From: Parietaria judaica
Taxonomy: Eukaryota; Streptophyta; Magnoliopsida; Rosales; Urticaceae
DNA: 64,000 nucleotides
Assembly: GCA_954871525.1 (NCBI GenBank)
Contig: OX940871.1
Location: forward strand, 18,909,086-18,973,085
Reading direction: 5' to 3'
The notes below the pieces were generated by a model. That model was not told the DNA's origin. It was given only the letters and a program-made list of their open reading frames with translations, and did no database searches. The position numbers and the translations under genes are program-made. This document shows, in pieces, positions 45,086-56,477 of this stretch; positions within the stretch are counted from its first letter, which is position 1; each line of letters opens with the position of its first letter.

Positions 45086-48068
45086 TCATGTAAAACTTGC
45101 GACATAATCCGCTACTTCCAATCGAACCTCGTCGATTTCCTTTTGCGAATATTTTCTCTTCTTCAATCTTTCCAACCCAAGATCGACAAGGTCGCGCATA
45201 TAACGCATAACATAATAGCCGCACTCAAAGTAACCCGGTTGTTTCGGGCAACCCTTCACATTATGGAATATTGTCTTCAAGTCTTTATTTTGGCGGACAA
45301 CGTTGTCAATCTTGAATTTCTCGAGAGCACTACATAGAAGGTCAGTAAATAAAAATAATCATTAAAATTCTTATAAAGGCCAAATGATTTATCCAAATAA
45401 ATTATAAATAAGATAAAGCGTACCTTGAGATGAGTTGTTTGAGTTCCGGAAATATGTCTCCGCCTTGTAAAGGATTATAGATGATAGCTTGATCTAGATA
45501 AGGATCGATAACTGCTAATATCCAATGGTTATTTTCACCATTATACGGCATGAGCATTAGTTGACATCTTTTGCAATTTTTCAATGACTCGTGAAGTCGA
45601 CCGAGGGACTCCTCGCTATTAGCATATTGAATAGGATGTACAAAACCTATTTTCTCACTCTTGCCCTCATCATTCACTTTCATTTTCATCAAACTGCAAG
45701 ATTACACAAAAAATGGTCAAAAAATATATAAAAACTTTTCTAGTAAATTTAAAAATTCAACATATCAGTACGCTTACCTCATGTAGATCAATATCCACGA
45801 TTCCCCTATCTCCTTGAAATACATCAGGTCATACAAGTCTTGAAAATCGATTGCGGAAAAACTGTTAAAATCTGAATTGATCTGTACACTAATTATATTC
45901 GAAGGATTACAAAACATTGAACCATTGGCATGCCTCGCCAGTAGTTTGAACCTTGGCAAAACGTCATCTTCTGAAATCAGTCCTTCTAGTTCCGTGGTCG
46001 GTTTGGTCAAATGATCATCTTTTACATTGAGATTTTTTGTACCAGAAATGTGACTCCATTTAGCTGCGATCTTCCCAACTAATCTCTCTGGCCAAGCTAG
46101 AAAACCTCCAACGGCTTCTTTAAGTATTTCGATCCCAAAAGTCGGAATAGGTATTGGAGAGTTTTCTAATGTTACCTCGTCAATGATTACTTGTACGTTT
46201 CCCGGGCCTAGCGGGACACAGTGAACTTTATCATTCGGTCGATTAATCTTTCTCACTCGGCCAAATGCAACTGCGGTCTTGCGCCCATCAGCCTCGTCGA
46301 CATATAGAGTGCATTCTTCAACATCATGAGACTGCGGCGTCCGAGGAAAATCTGGCGATGTCTCCTTTTCCAATGAGCAACTACCGTGGCGACTGTTGTG
46401 CTTCACACCAATTTGTTTCTGGTTTTTCACACCTTCGCGATTTTCAGAAACTTCATTCTCTTCATTAATAGGAACAATATTAGCCAAATCTTCACCATCA
46501 TCATTATTACACAAATCTTCACATTCATCGTCCTTTTCCAAAACATCACGACCATCTTCATCTTCATCCTCACCCAAACCTTCCCATTTATTATCACTCT
46601 CTAGATCTTCATGTCCATCCTCATAATCACCCAAATCAACATTTGACTTACCTAGAAACTTCAATACTTGTGCCAACTTTGACTTACAATCATGCAATTC
46701 GCGTTCTAATTTCTCGGTCTTGCTCGAGATGTTAGAGATATGATGACCACGAAAATACTTAGTATGACTGATAAATTTAGATTGTCCCCTAACCCGACCT
46801 GAATGCTCTTTGGTGCCCAATATTGTTTGGAGTATGTTATTCCTTCCATCGGGGACCCACTGGCCATTTTCTTGTTGTGTTGTCAAGACATCCTGCAAAA
46901 TGAACAAACTATAAGAAAAATTATAATACAAATTTTAATGATTCAAACCATAATGTAACCACTTACTATTTTGTCGGAAATAGCTTCTAAAGATTGATCC
47001 TTGAGTGAGCCGTCTTTGGTAGAACGTCGAGTTTGCATATAAATTACCGACCTATCAGCCCATTTTCCATGTTCCGCATACTATTATGAAAACAGACATT
47101 GAATTAAAGCCAATTTAAACTGTAAAGAAGTAATACTAAGATTAAAAAACAGATTCAATAATAAAAAGAGAGGGCATACATATTTTTGATCATGCACTCG
47201 GTATCCATTTCGACCTGCTTTAGAGCTGTACACATTCAACTTGCGGATTTTTTTTGCATTTTCAGATATTTCTTTGAACTCATCGGTTTGTCTATACGTG
47301 ACAAATTCCTTCCATTGCGCAGCTGAGATACTTGGATAATATTTTAAAACTTTCGCCGGTCGATTTAAAATGGTAGGGCTCTTGATATTTGGTATAACGC
47401 ATGAATCATATAAATCGTGTCGAAATGTGTTTGCCGCTTGGCCAATAACTTTCAAACAATCTTCCTTGAATTGGTCAGGCACAATATATCCTTCTCGGAC
47501 GTCGTGCCATACTCTTTCTTTCACTTGAGCCAAGTCTTTTTGTCTCCAATCTTTTATAGTAATCGGAACGTGTTCTCTAGCAACCACGCCCAAATAACTA
47601 AGTAATTCGTTGGCCTCACTTCCCATTGGTTGACCTTTACCGTCAAAGCGCACATTAAGTTTTATACCTCTACTTCTTCGCCGGTAAACTCGTTTCAACA
47701 ACGTTGTTCCTCTTTTCCCATTTTCTTCCAAACTAAGTTTTTTTCTTGGTCTTTTAGAAAGAGTGGTTGCATTATCTACATAACATAGTAAATTAAAACA
47801 TATATTTTAAGAAAAATCAACCCCATACTTATCAAACCTAGAACAAACGATGAAAAAAGATTCAAATAATACCCGGAGAGCTAGTTGGATGGCTAGGGGA
47901 TGGAGCCCGTTGTGAAGATGACGTACGGAACTGCACGTCCGGTTCTTTTGATGAAGAACGTCTTTCGCCAAAAGATGGTGCGGGCTGTCTTGATGAAATT
48001 TTTTTCTTTCGGATAATCGGCGTTGGTTGTGAAAATGTCAATCGTTGTTTTCCCGAAGGTTGAGACAT
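45086..48068 (-). CDS. CACTA TNPA-type protein with C-terminal Ulp1-like (C48) domain
   Basis: Multi-exon and read leftward from MSQPSGKQRLTF at 48068. Visible coding blocks are about 47871-48068, 47181-47783 (Transposase_24-like: KLNVRFDGKGQPMGSEANEL, DVREGYIVPDQFKED, ISAAQWKEFVTYRQTDEFK), 46970-47080 (YAEHGKWADRSVIYMQTRR), 45774-46896 (starts DVLTTQQENGQWVPDGRNN, with a coiled coil then a long acidic stretch), 45420-45692 and 45086-45325. The end is a Ulp1-type cysteine protease: NNHWILAVIDP with the His, and QPGYFECGYYVMRYM with Gln and Cys. The expected Asp after HW is Asn (IIYNPLQ). Exact exon joins were not all fixed. It probably binds the subterminal repeats; the protease role is unknown. 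Confidence 0.8.
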
Positions 48069-48386
48069 ATTAACACACTCACAAAAATCTACAGAATCAC
48101 ACAATTATCAAATTCAAATCTATATTATCACACTCAAATCTATAAAAAAAAATTGAGCGATATCAAACCTGTAAACTTGATTAGGAGCAGAAAATTAGGG
48201 TTTAAAAAATCAACCTTTAACTTTTTGGGGCTTTGTCGAGGTTGGACGGCGTGTCAAAGAAGGGGCGTACCGGCGGCGTGGTGGCGATTTCCGAGCAAAC
48301 AACGTGGTAGGAGGTGGTGGCCGCGCGCACCGGCGACTTGGCGGTGGTGGTGATGGCGTCAGAGAAACACAAGAGGTGGACAGATT

Positions 48387-48417
<31 letters not shown>

Positions 48418-48540
48418 AAGAAAGAAAGAGGAGGAGGAGGATGAGGAGGACCAAAGAGAAAACTGAAAAAGAAACGGAGGAAATCAAAGAAAATTTCGTG
48501 ATTTAGAATTTTGGGGGAAATGGAGGGAAATTGAAATTTC

Positions 48541-49440
48541 ATTCGCAGATCAGATCGTTGCGGCGAAATATAAACACGTTGCAGCTAACGTAAAAAAATT
48601 AAACTTTCGTCACAGCCAAAATTACTCTCGTCGCAACAACAATCAAACAGAACCAGTAATGCTCTCGGGTTGGAAAAAAGGTTTTTAGCCGCAACCAAAA
48701 ACGCGTTCGTTGCAACTATTATAAAAAAAAATAAACTTTCGTTGTAGCCAAAATTACTCTCGTCGTAACAGCAATGAAACAGAGCCAGTTTAATGCTCTC
48801 GGGTTGGAAAAAGTGTTTTTAGCCGCAGCCAAAAACGCGTTCGTTGCAGCTATTATGAAAAAAATTAAACTTTCGTCACAGCCAAAATTACTCTCGTCGC
48901 AACAACAATCAAACAGAACCAGTAATGCTTTCGGGTTGGAAAAAAGGTTTTTCGCTGCAGCCAAAAACGTGTTTGTTGCAGCTATTATGAAAGAAATTAA
49001 ACTTTCGGCGCAGCCAAATTTACCCTCGTCGCAACAACAATCAAACAGAACTAGAAATACTCTCGGGTTAGAAAAAACGTTTTTAGCCGCAGCCAAAAAC
49101 GCGTTCGGTGCAGCTATTATAAAAAATATAAACTTTTGTCGCAGCCAAAGGTACTCTCGTCGCAACAACAATCAAACAGAACGAGTAATGCTCTCGGGTT
49201 GGAAAAAAGGTTTTTAGCCGCAGCCAAAAACGCGTTCGTTGCAACTATTATGAAAAAAATTAAACTTTCGTTGTAGCCAAAATTACTCTCGTCGTAACAG
49301 CAATAAAAGAGAACTAATTTAATGTTCTCGGGTTGGAAAAAATGTTTTTAGCCGCAGCCAAAAACGCATTCGTTGCAGCAATTATGAAAAAATTTAAACT
49401 TTCACCGCAGCCAAATTTATTCATGTCGTATCAAAACTAC
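48541..49440. repeat. Internal CACTA tandem array, seven units of about 133 bp
   Basis: AAACTTTCGT starts units near 48601, 48733, 48867, 48999, 49129, 49262 and 49397. Each unit holds a GCAGCCAAA, CTCTCGTCGCAACAACAATC, TGCTCTCGGGTTGGAAAAA and TTTTTAGCCGCAGCCAAAAA-CGCGTTCGTTGCA segment. Units 2 and 6 share GTTGTAGCC and CGTAACAGCAAT, unlike the others. It separates the TNPD-type gene from the TNPA-type gene. Confidence 0.85.
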
Positions 49441-49553
49441 CTTGAAAAACAACATTAATGAAATAAAATTGTATTTCAAAATAACGAATGCATAATTCAA
49501 GAAAAAAAAGGAATTCATAATAACAAATTAAATTGTCTCCAACATATAAATAA

Positions 49554-52500
49554 TTAATCTTTGTCTGTGCATGTCGATTCTTGAATATCTAAGCGACGCA
49601 AGTGAGAAACATCATCTTTAAAGATATCGATTTCTTCGATTGGTGGTAACTGCTTTGAGAACGGTGGAATAGTACCTATGTATTTATCTATTTCGGTTGC
49701 GTCTTCAATGATTCTAGAGTTCAGATGGACTACCAATGATAATACTGGATTTGCCGGATCCGATACGTAAAAAACTTGATTTGCTTGTGTCGCTAAGATA
49801 AAACAATCATCTTCATAAGCTGTCCTTCTGAAATCGATAATTGTTATTCCTTCTTTGTCAACTTTAACATAATTGTTGTTCGCCCATATACACTTAAATA
49901 ATGCAACTCGCAATCCACAATAATCAAGTTCCCAAATGTCTTCTATGTAACCATAGTAGTTCATAGAAGTTTGTTTTTTATTCTTATCCATAGCCGACGA
50001 AACATGCAATGCTTCCGCATATAATGTTACGCCACTATTTTGAACGGCGTGTTTGTTATCTCTTACTCGTGTGTAAAACGTGAAACCGATAACAAACCAG
50101 GAGGTATACCTTGTAACCAATAATGAAGGCCCGTAGCATATCTTCGTAAGCGTTTCTGAATGTAGCTTCTGTGCAGACGGAAGTTCTCTGAGCCATTTTT
50201 TAAACGTTTGGTTGTGCTCTTTTTGTAACAAGTTTTCAGGTTTCGATGGATATGTCGTTCTCAGCTCGTTCATATGAAGTGCTATAAAAGGTGCAACCTC
50301 GGCGTCATTGTGTAGCACATAAAGAATTGCTTGCTCCCATTGAGATGAGTCGATAATTGAAGGAGTGCCTATAAATGCACGAATTCGTAATAAATATAAT
50401 TTATAATTGAGACTATAAATATAATTACATGTCATATATATATATATATATGTGTTTATAAATATTATTTACCCGCTGATAGAGATTTTGATCCCGAACG
50501 TGCATTTTTTGGCAACCCAATTGCATCCGCTTTGGCCAGATATTCCGAACAAAATTCTACTGATTCCTCTGCTATGTAGTTTTCAACTATGCTCCCCTCT
50601 GGGCGATTATAATTCTTCACGTAACTTTTTAAGACTTTCATATACCGCTCGATAGGATACATCCACCGTAAAAATACCGGTCCACATAATTTCACTTCTC
50701 GTACTAAGTGAATGCTTAAGTGGATCATGATGTCAAAAAATGAAGGTGGGAATATCTTCTCAAACATACATATAGTCTCAACCAAATCTAACTGCATTGT
50801 ATCCAAATCTGATGGATCGATACTCTTCAAACAAATTGAGTTGAAGAATGCAGAAAATTTGGATATAGGAATTCTGACATCTTCAGCCACAATTCCACGC
50901 AAGGCAAGAGGTAACATTTGTTGTAGCAACACATGACAATCGTGCGTCTTCATTCCAATAAGTCTCAAATCTTTCATAGAAACGAACCTTTTATAGTTAG
51001 ATGAGTGCCCGTCAGGAACTTTGATCGATTCAAGCCATTGGCACAACTTGGTCTTCTCTGGCTTTGTCAAAGTGTATTTTACCGGCGGTAAAAATGTCTT
51101 TGAACCTCTTTCTTCAGGATGCAAATTGGGTCTTATACCCAAATCCTTGAGATCCAATCTAGCTTTCTTCCCATCTTTCGATTTAATTGGATCATCAAGC
51201 AATGTGCCGACAATTGATTCACAAACATTCTTCTCAATGTGCATAACATCCAAACAATGACGAACAGAATGAGACTTCCAATACGGGAGCTTGTAGAAAA
51301 TTGAAATTTTCTTCCAAGGGTTTTCTAGATGTTCTTCTTTAGACTTACTCCGCTTTCTCTTTCCCAGCACGTCATAATCCCCATTCCTAACCATCTCGAA
51401 GACTTCTTCACCGGATAAAATTCGAGGAGGGGGCTTATGTTCTTGATGTTTGTTAAACGCTTTACCCATCTTTCTGTACGAGTGACGTTGTGGTAAAAAT
51501 TTTCGGTGCTCTAGGAAAACTGTTTTTCTCCCGTGCTTTAACCGGATCGAAGAAGTTTCTTTGATGCAAACTGGACAACCAATTGAGCACTTTACAGAGT
51601 ATCCCGACAGGTTCCCATACGCTGGGAAGTCGTTAATTGTCCACATCAACATTGCCCTTAACTTGAAAGATTGACGACGGTACGCATCCTTAACTTCGAA
51701 ACCTTCCTCCCATAAAGTTTTTAAATCATCTACTAATGGTGCCAAATAGACATCTATATCATTTCCAGGTTGACGGGGTCCTGATATCAAAAGCGTTAAC
51801 ATAAGAAACTTTCTCTTCGTGCACAAATTTGGAGGGAGATTGTAGTTTACGAGTATAACCGGCCATACACTATACTGAGTACTCATGTTACTAAAAGGAT
51901 TCATTCCATCCGAGGCCAAGCCAAGTCGCAAATTCCTGGGATCCGAACTAAACTCTGTATACTTTGAATCAAAGGATTTCCATTGCTCGGCATCCGCTGG
52001 GTGTCTCAACATACCATCTTCAACCCGTTCTTCAAAGTGCCAAACCATATTCTTTGCGTGTTCGACACTATTAAACATGCGTCGGAAGCGGGGCATAGGG
52101 GGAATGTACCATAGTACCTATTAGAAGACGAGAAGTCCAAAAAATTAAACGACTAAAATACCATTAACAATAATTATTGTAATATATACACATGCTAATT
52201 AATATATATGGTACCTTTGCTGGGATTCCTTTGACACCGTTATGAGGCTCTTTTCCCTTCTGCCACCTTGACATCTTGCAGTTCGGACAATCTTGTAACT
52301 CTTCATACTCGTGTCTATACAAAACACAATTTTTGGGACAAGCGTGAAATTTCTCGTAATCCATGCCTATGGTACTTAATGTCTTCTTTGCCTCGTACAA
52401 ACTCAATGGCACTTTGTTGTCAGCCGGGAATGCCTCTACAAGTGTTTCTAACAATTTACTAAAACTAGAATTCGTCCAACCACTAGACGCCTTTAAATGA

Positions 52501-52931
52501 AACAATGTAACGATAAATGACAATTTTGAAAATCTTGTACACCCATCATATAACGGTATCTCCAAGTCATTCATCATCGAATTAAATATTTCTGGCCGTT
52601 TGACAAAATCTTCTTCTATATTATTCAACATTCCACGCATATCATCATTATCATATTCGATCCAGTCGTCGCACTTCTTTTTCAATAAGCTACCCACACC
52701 TTCACCGTGATAATACTAGATATTGTACGTCTTTATAATCCCATATGCAATCAAATGACTTTTAACAATTTCTTCCGGTTGCTTCCGATTGTTTCCGCAT
52801 TGAATACAAGGACATGAAAATCTCTCTTCACCAACCTCCATATGTTCTCTGGCAAACTTGCAAAACTCTTCTACGCCTTTTGCATACGCAACACTGTCTC
52901 TATTTTCCGCCATCCATTCTCGAGAACCCAT
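49554..52931 (-). CDS. CACTA TNPD-type transposase with one premature stop
   Basis: Three exons read leftward: 52215-52931, 50476-52117 and 49554-50370, with GT-AG joins. The N-terminus (MGSREWMAENRD, FSCPCIQCGNNR) is the transposase-associated Cys domain. Next is DGCTRFSKLSFIVTLFHLKA, then the Transposase_21 core with LGLASDGMNPFSNMS and GPRQPGNDIDVYLAPLVDDL, DUF4218-type HCLDVMHIEKNVCESIVGTL to YNRPEGSIVENYIAEESVEF, and in exon 3 a DUF4216-type block (ALFKCIWANN, FILATQANQVFYV). It would cut and join the CACTA ends. A TAG at 52716-52718 interrupts the frame near residue 72. All else is open, so it is either recently inactivated or uses a downstream start. Confidence 0.88.
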
Positions 52932-53460
52932 AACTAAAACTCTAATTGAATATTATGAATTATATCAAAATAAACAAAAAAAAAATCATAAACAATAATG
53001 TTCCAAAATACCTTTTGAAAGTTTCTGGATTCCGCCACGACAAATTTAAATCCTCTAATGTTTGAGTGAAGAAATTTCGCTTTGGTATGGAGTTTCTGAT
53101 AAGAATTCTGAAGAAAAATATAATTTTAAACGAAATTATGTTTTACATCCGCAATTATTTAATAAACTAGGTTTCAGTTTTCGCTGCGGCGGAATATAAT
53201 ATAGCCGCAACGAACGAGCAAAAAAAAAATCACCGCGAGAACATTTAGTTTCGTTGCGACTTGACTCAGGCAGAGGGATGATTTTCTTTTAAAAAAAAAT
53301 AATACTTATTTGGTTGCAGCTGACTTTATACTGGGTGCAGCGAAAAATGGGAAATTTTGGGAATGAATAAAATTTGGCGCAGAGAAATAGGAAAAATCCA
53401 TATTTTGTCGCACCAAGATTCTTTCTTGCAGCGGCTAAGCTCAGACAGAGAGACTATTAT

Positions 53461-53567
53461 GTTAAAATCTATAGAAACATTATAAACATAAACAAAAGTC
53501 AGATTCCAAATTATGTTAAAATCAATAGAAACATCATAAATATAAATAAAAGTCAGATTCCAAATTG
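53461..53567 (+). repeat. 54-bp tandem duplication in the CACTA element
   Basis: GTTAAAATCTATAGAAACAT ... AGTCAGATTCCAAATTAT is present twice head to tail with a few changes. It is followed by loose CATAAACATAAA repeats to about 53625. Confidence 0.75.
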
Positions 53568-53804
53568 TAATTAGATTTTAAACATTAACATAAACATCAT
53601 AATCATAAACATAAACATAATTTAATTTAGATTGCAAGCTCCAAATCCCGGGTGTAGCGAAAAGAAAAACTATCATATTGTTCCTAAGACAACCATAAAC
53701 ATAAACAATGTCTTAATGAGAAAAATAAATAAACTAAACGAAAAGTGAAACTGGGAAAGGACACTCATGCATGGTGGGCTATTGTCGACACATGTGTGGG
53801 CATC

Positions 53805-55043
53805 CTACTGACGTTCTGCGCGATCTTTTGCATGGGGTTGGGCATCCTCCGGAAGTGGTATATCAATGTCGGCACGTGGTTGGGCATCCTCCGGACGTTC
53901 TGCGCGATCATTGGCACCGGGTTGGGCATCCTCCGGACGATTCAAATGCGCGGGGAACACAGGTGGCAACACATTTGAAACCGGCACAAACAAAGGATAA
54001 GGGTCATCGACTGGGCTGTGTCTGGCATGATACGCCGCTGCAGTTTTCAAATAAACCTTCACTTCATCGACTTGCTCAATGAAATAGCGCACGCCGCGCA
54101 CCAAGTACTCCATTTCATCAGCCTGAAAAGCTTGACGTTGTCGAGGCCTACTACGTCGCTGCGGTTGCGGGGCCGCTCCTTGCTGCTCTTCCGTTTCTTT
54201 CAATAAATTCATGATCATATTATCCCCAATTGCCGACTTAGGAAACACTTTCAACTCAGTTTTTTCCACGACGACCCCGGCCTTTAAAGACAATTCTGTG
54301 ATGAGCCGTAAAAACGGAATCGCGTTACGCGATGATAATACCAAATCTTTCATCTCATTTATTATGGTCCTGCCAACGTTGATCGTCATTCCTTCGGCGA
54401 TGGCGTGAACAAGCAATAGGATCTCTATGTCGACATCAGAGATATGCTTAATCGGATATAGACGGGCGGATATGAAATGTGCCCAAGCTTTCGCATAACG
54501 AGTTAGACTACCGAGCATCATACTCTTTGGGACGCCGTCTTTGAGATTCCATGTTGCGCCGGGAATTCCCACTGATCTTCTCACGGCTTCGTAATCCGGT
54601 TCATCCCAAAACTTCTCAAAGTCAGTTTTGCCGGAAGCGAAGTCTTCTGTTTCGTAATGCGCATTGATGATATGCTTATTTATTTGGAAACTCTTGCGTC
54701 TGACAGTCACCAAACGATCGTCTCCGCCAATCTCAGGAATTAATCTGTCCGGGTAATTCGCATAGAACTCTAGTGACAAGTTCGGTAGACCACCACCTTC
54801 CGGTTGCTTACAAAACTTTGACCATCCAAGACGCTTAATATCATTGTTGATGCGTCCGATGACTCCATCGGTTTCCGTTGGCATCAAATCAAAACCCCGC
54901 TCCATTATCATTGCCTTGTCCTTGATTTCTTCAAACCGTTTCTCAGCCGCTTCACTTGTGAAAAGATTATCGTCATATTTCGGAGGGTCGGATTGGGAAG
55001 ATTTTCCTCTATTCGCATTAACTTTTCGCTTTTTAGGAGGCAT
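53805..55043 (-). CDS. Extra CACTA ORF, putative plant transposon protein domain
   Basis: A single open frame of 412 residues, starting MPPKKRKVNANRGKSSQS at 55043, where the PKKRKV stretch is a strong nuclear-localisation-type motif. The central part (NLSLEFYANYPD, VRRKSFQINKHIINAHYETE, GSLTRYAKAWAHFISARLYP, LVHAIAEGMTINVGRTIINE) resembles the 'putative plant transposon protein' domain (PF20167-like) that recurs in plant retrotransposon and transposon ORFs. The C-terminus holds three near-repeats of PEDAQP(G/R/H)A. It lies upstream of the transposase on the same strand and is intact. The function is unknown. It could be a captured ORF or a normal third gene of this CACTA family. Confidence 0.7.
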   Translation of the reverse strand: MPPKKRKVNANRGKSSQSDPPKYDDNLFTSEAAEKRFEEIKDKAMIMERGFDLMPTETDGVIGRINNDIKRLGWSKFCKQPEGGGLPNLSLEFYANYPDRLIPEIGGDDRLVTVRRKSFQINKHIINAHYETEDFASGKTDFEKFWDEPDYEAVRRSVGIPGATWNLKDGVPKSMMLGSLTRYAKAWAHFISARLYPIKHISDVDIEILLLVHAIAEGMTINVGRTIINEMKDLVLSSRNAIPFLRLITELSLKAGVVVEKTELKVFPKSAIGDNMIMNLLKETEEQQGAAPQPQRRSRPRQRQAFQADEMEYLVRGVRYFIEQVDEVKVYLKTAAAYHARHSPVDDPYPLFVPVSNVLPPVFPAHLNRPEDAQPGANDRAERPEDAQPRADIDIPLPEDAQPHAKDRAERQ

Positions 55044-55879
55044 ATCGAAACCTGAAATGGAAATCCAAACACAAAGCATAAATGATGGAAAAACTTGTTA
55101 AGAAGCATTATATAACAATTCCAACGCCTAAGCTATACATAAACGATAAACCATCCGTAATTTCACCATATAATAAATAATCATATTATATAGTATACTT
55201 TATGAGCATTTACGACTTCGAGCAATTTACCATAATATCCTTCGCTTAATATACTAAATATGCTTGATTTGATATGATAAATGTACCCAAAAAAAAAAAC
55301 ACCAAATGAATTAGACCCAAGTTTTATAGGACTCCTTTCACCATAAATTTTGTACTGCAGTTATTCATAAAAGTGCAAATTCAACATAGTAATTGATGAT
55401 TGTAAAATGCCTCAACCAGAGTATGCGAATTCCACACCTTTTTCCGAACAAAGTGCAATGAAAGTTGTTCAAAACAAACTCATATTATCCTAATCAAACT
55501 CAAAAGAAAGCAAAATACAACCCAACTTCAAAATTAATTTACAAATGAAAATCAAGCAAAATGAATGTTGATGATTGATAAATCAAGCAAAATTAATTTA
55601 CCCATCTCATATTATCCTAATCAGGTAGTATTATCACAGTGTTGATGATTGAGAAATCTAAATCAAGCAAAATACAACCCAACTCAAAATTAATTTACAA
55701 AGATCCTAAGAAAGCAAATGAAAATTAATCTACACAATTCCTTACATTCATTCATAGATTAAAGGAGGAAAATGAAGAGAAAAAAAGATACCTTGCTGGA
55801 GTTGGGCCAAAGGCAGACGAACAGGGAGGCAAGCAGCGACGGACAAGAAATACCTGACAAGAAAGAGAGAGAGGGTGTG

Positions 55880-56445
55880 AGAGAGAGACGAGAGACGAAC
55901 AATAATGAAGGTACTAGAGGAACAAGAATGGCGATGGTTACCGACGTCGATAGAGCGGTGGAATGAGTTTGCAGGGCGACGACGATGAGAAGTGGTTCTG
56001 CTACGACCACCGAAACTTGGTTAGGCGACGTTCTGCTGCGCCGAGGGAGCGACGTCGCGGCGAAGGATACGGCGCAGCGAAGGAAAGAAGGCGCAGCGAA
56101 TGAAAGCAAAGAAAGAGAATGAAATGGAAAGAGGGGTTAGGGTTTCGTTGTTAAAAGAAATAAAGTTTAAAAAGTGATAAGGGAAAAAAAATTAAAAAGA
56201 ACTTTCGTTGCAGCGAGTGTATTTTTCGTCGCAACAAGCGTGAAATTAAAAATTAAAAAATGACAGATTTAAATAAGTGACGTACTAAACTATCTAAAAA
56301 GATGCAACAAACGACAATTATAACAAAACGATCGAATAACACGTCGCAACAAGCGGGATTTAAAAACAAAAAAACGACAATTATAACAAAATCGTCGTGT
56401 AATCTCACATTTTACGACAAATGTTCATGACTGTTGTGTAAAGTT
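55880..56445. repeat. CACTA right subterminal region and probable promoter
   Basis: GC-richer DNA with repeated GACG/GCAGCG words (CGCAGCGAAGGAAAGAAGGC, TTCGTTGCAGCGAGTG, CGTCGCAACAAGCG twice). On the minus strand it would be the promoter and leader for the leftward CACTA genes. The minus-strand frame 55759-56109 is not supported as a protein. Confidence 0.6.
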
Positions 56446-56474
56446 TGTCGTGTATTCAACTATTTCTAGTAGTG
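56446..56474 (-). repeat. CACTA right terminal inverted repeat
   Basis: Ends CTATTTCTAGTAGTG, the inverted match of the left terminus, followed by the target copy ACG. Confidence 0.9.
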
Positions 56475-56477
56475 ACG

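Larger units (their letters stand above)
44140..56474 (-). mobile_element. Full-length CACTA (En/Spm-type) transposon, 12.3 kb
   Basis: The left terminus CACTAGTAGAAATAGTTTAA and the right terminus, reverse-complemented, CACTACTAGAAATAGTTGAA continue into ATACACGACA, agreeing at 27 of 29 bases. The flanks are ACG at 44137-44139 and 56475-56477, the 3-bp target duplication of this superfamily. All genes read leftward: an extra ORF (53805-55043), TNPD-type transposase (49554-52931), and TNPA-type with Ulp1-like protease (45086-48068). Subterminal repeats rich in GTTGCGAC/GCAAC lie at both ends and between the genes. Frames are largely intact apart from one stop in the transposase, so the copy is probably young. 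Confidence 0.93.

Noticed and set aside
48719..49217. Repetitive frames of about 150 residues on both strands as a repeat protein
   Set aside because: They arise from the 133-bp tandem array, whose unit is not a multiple of three, and are interrupted in neighbouring units.
44296..49440. CRISPR-like array
   Set aside because: The repeats are contiguous tandem units with no unique spacers and lie in a plant transposon; no cas-like genes exist here.
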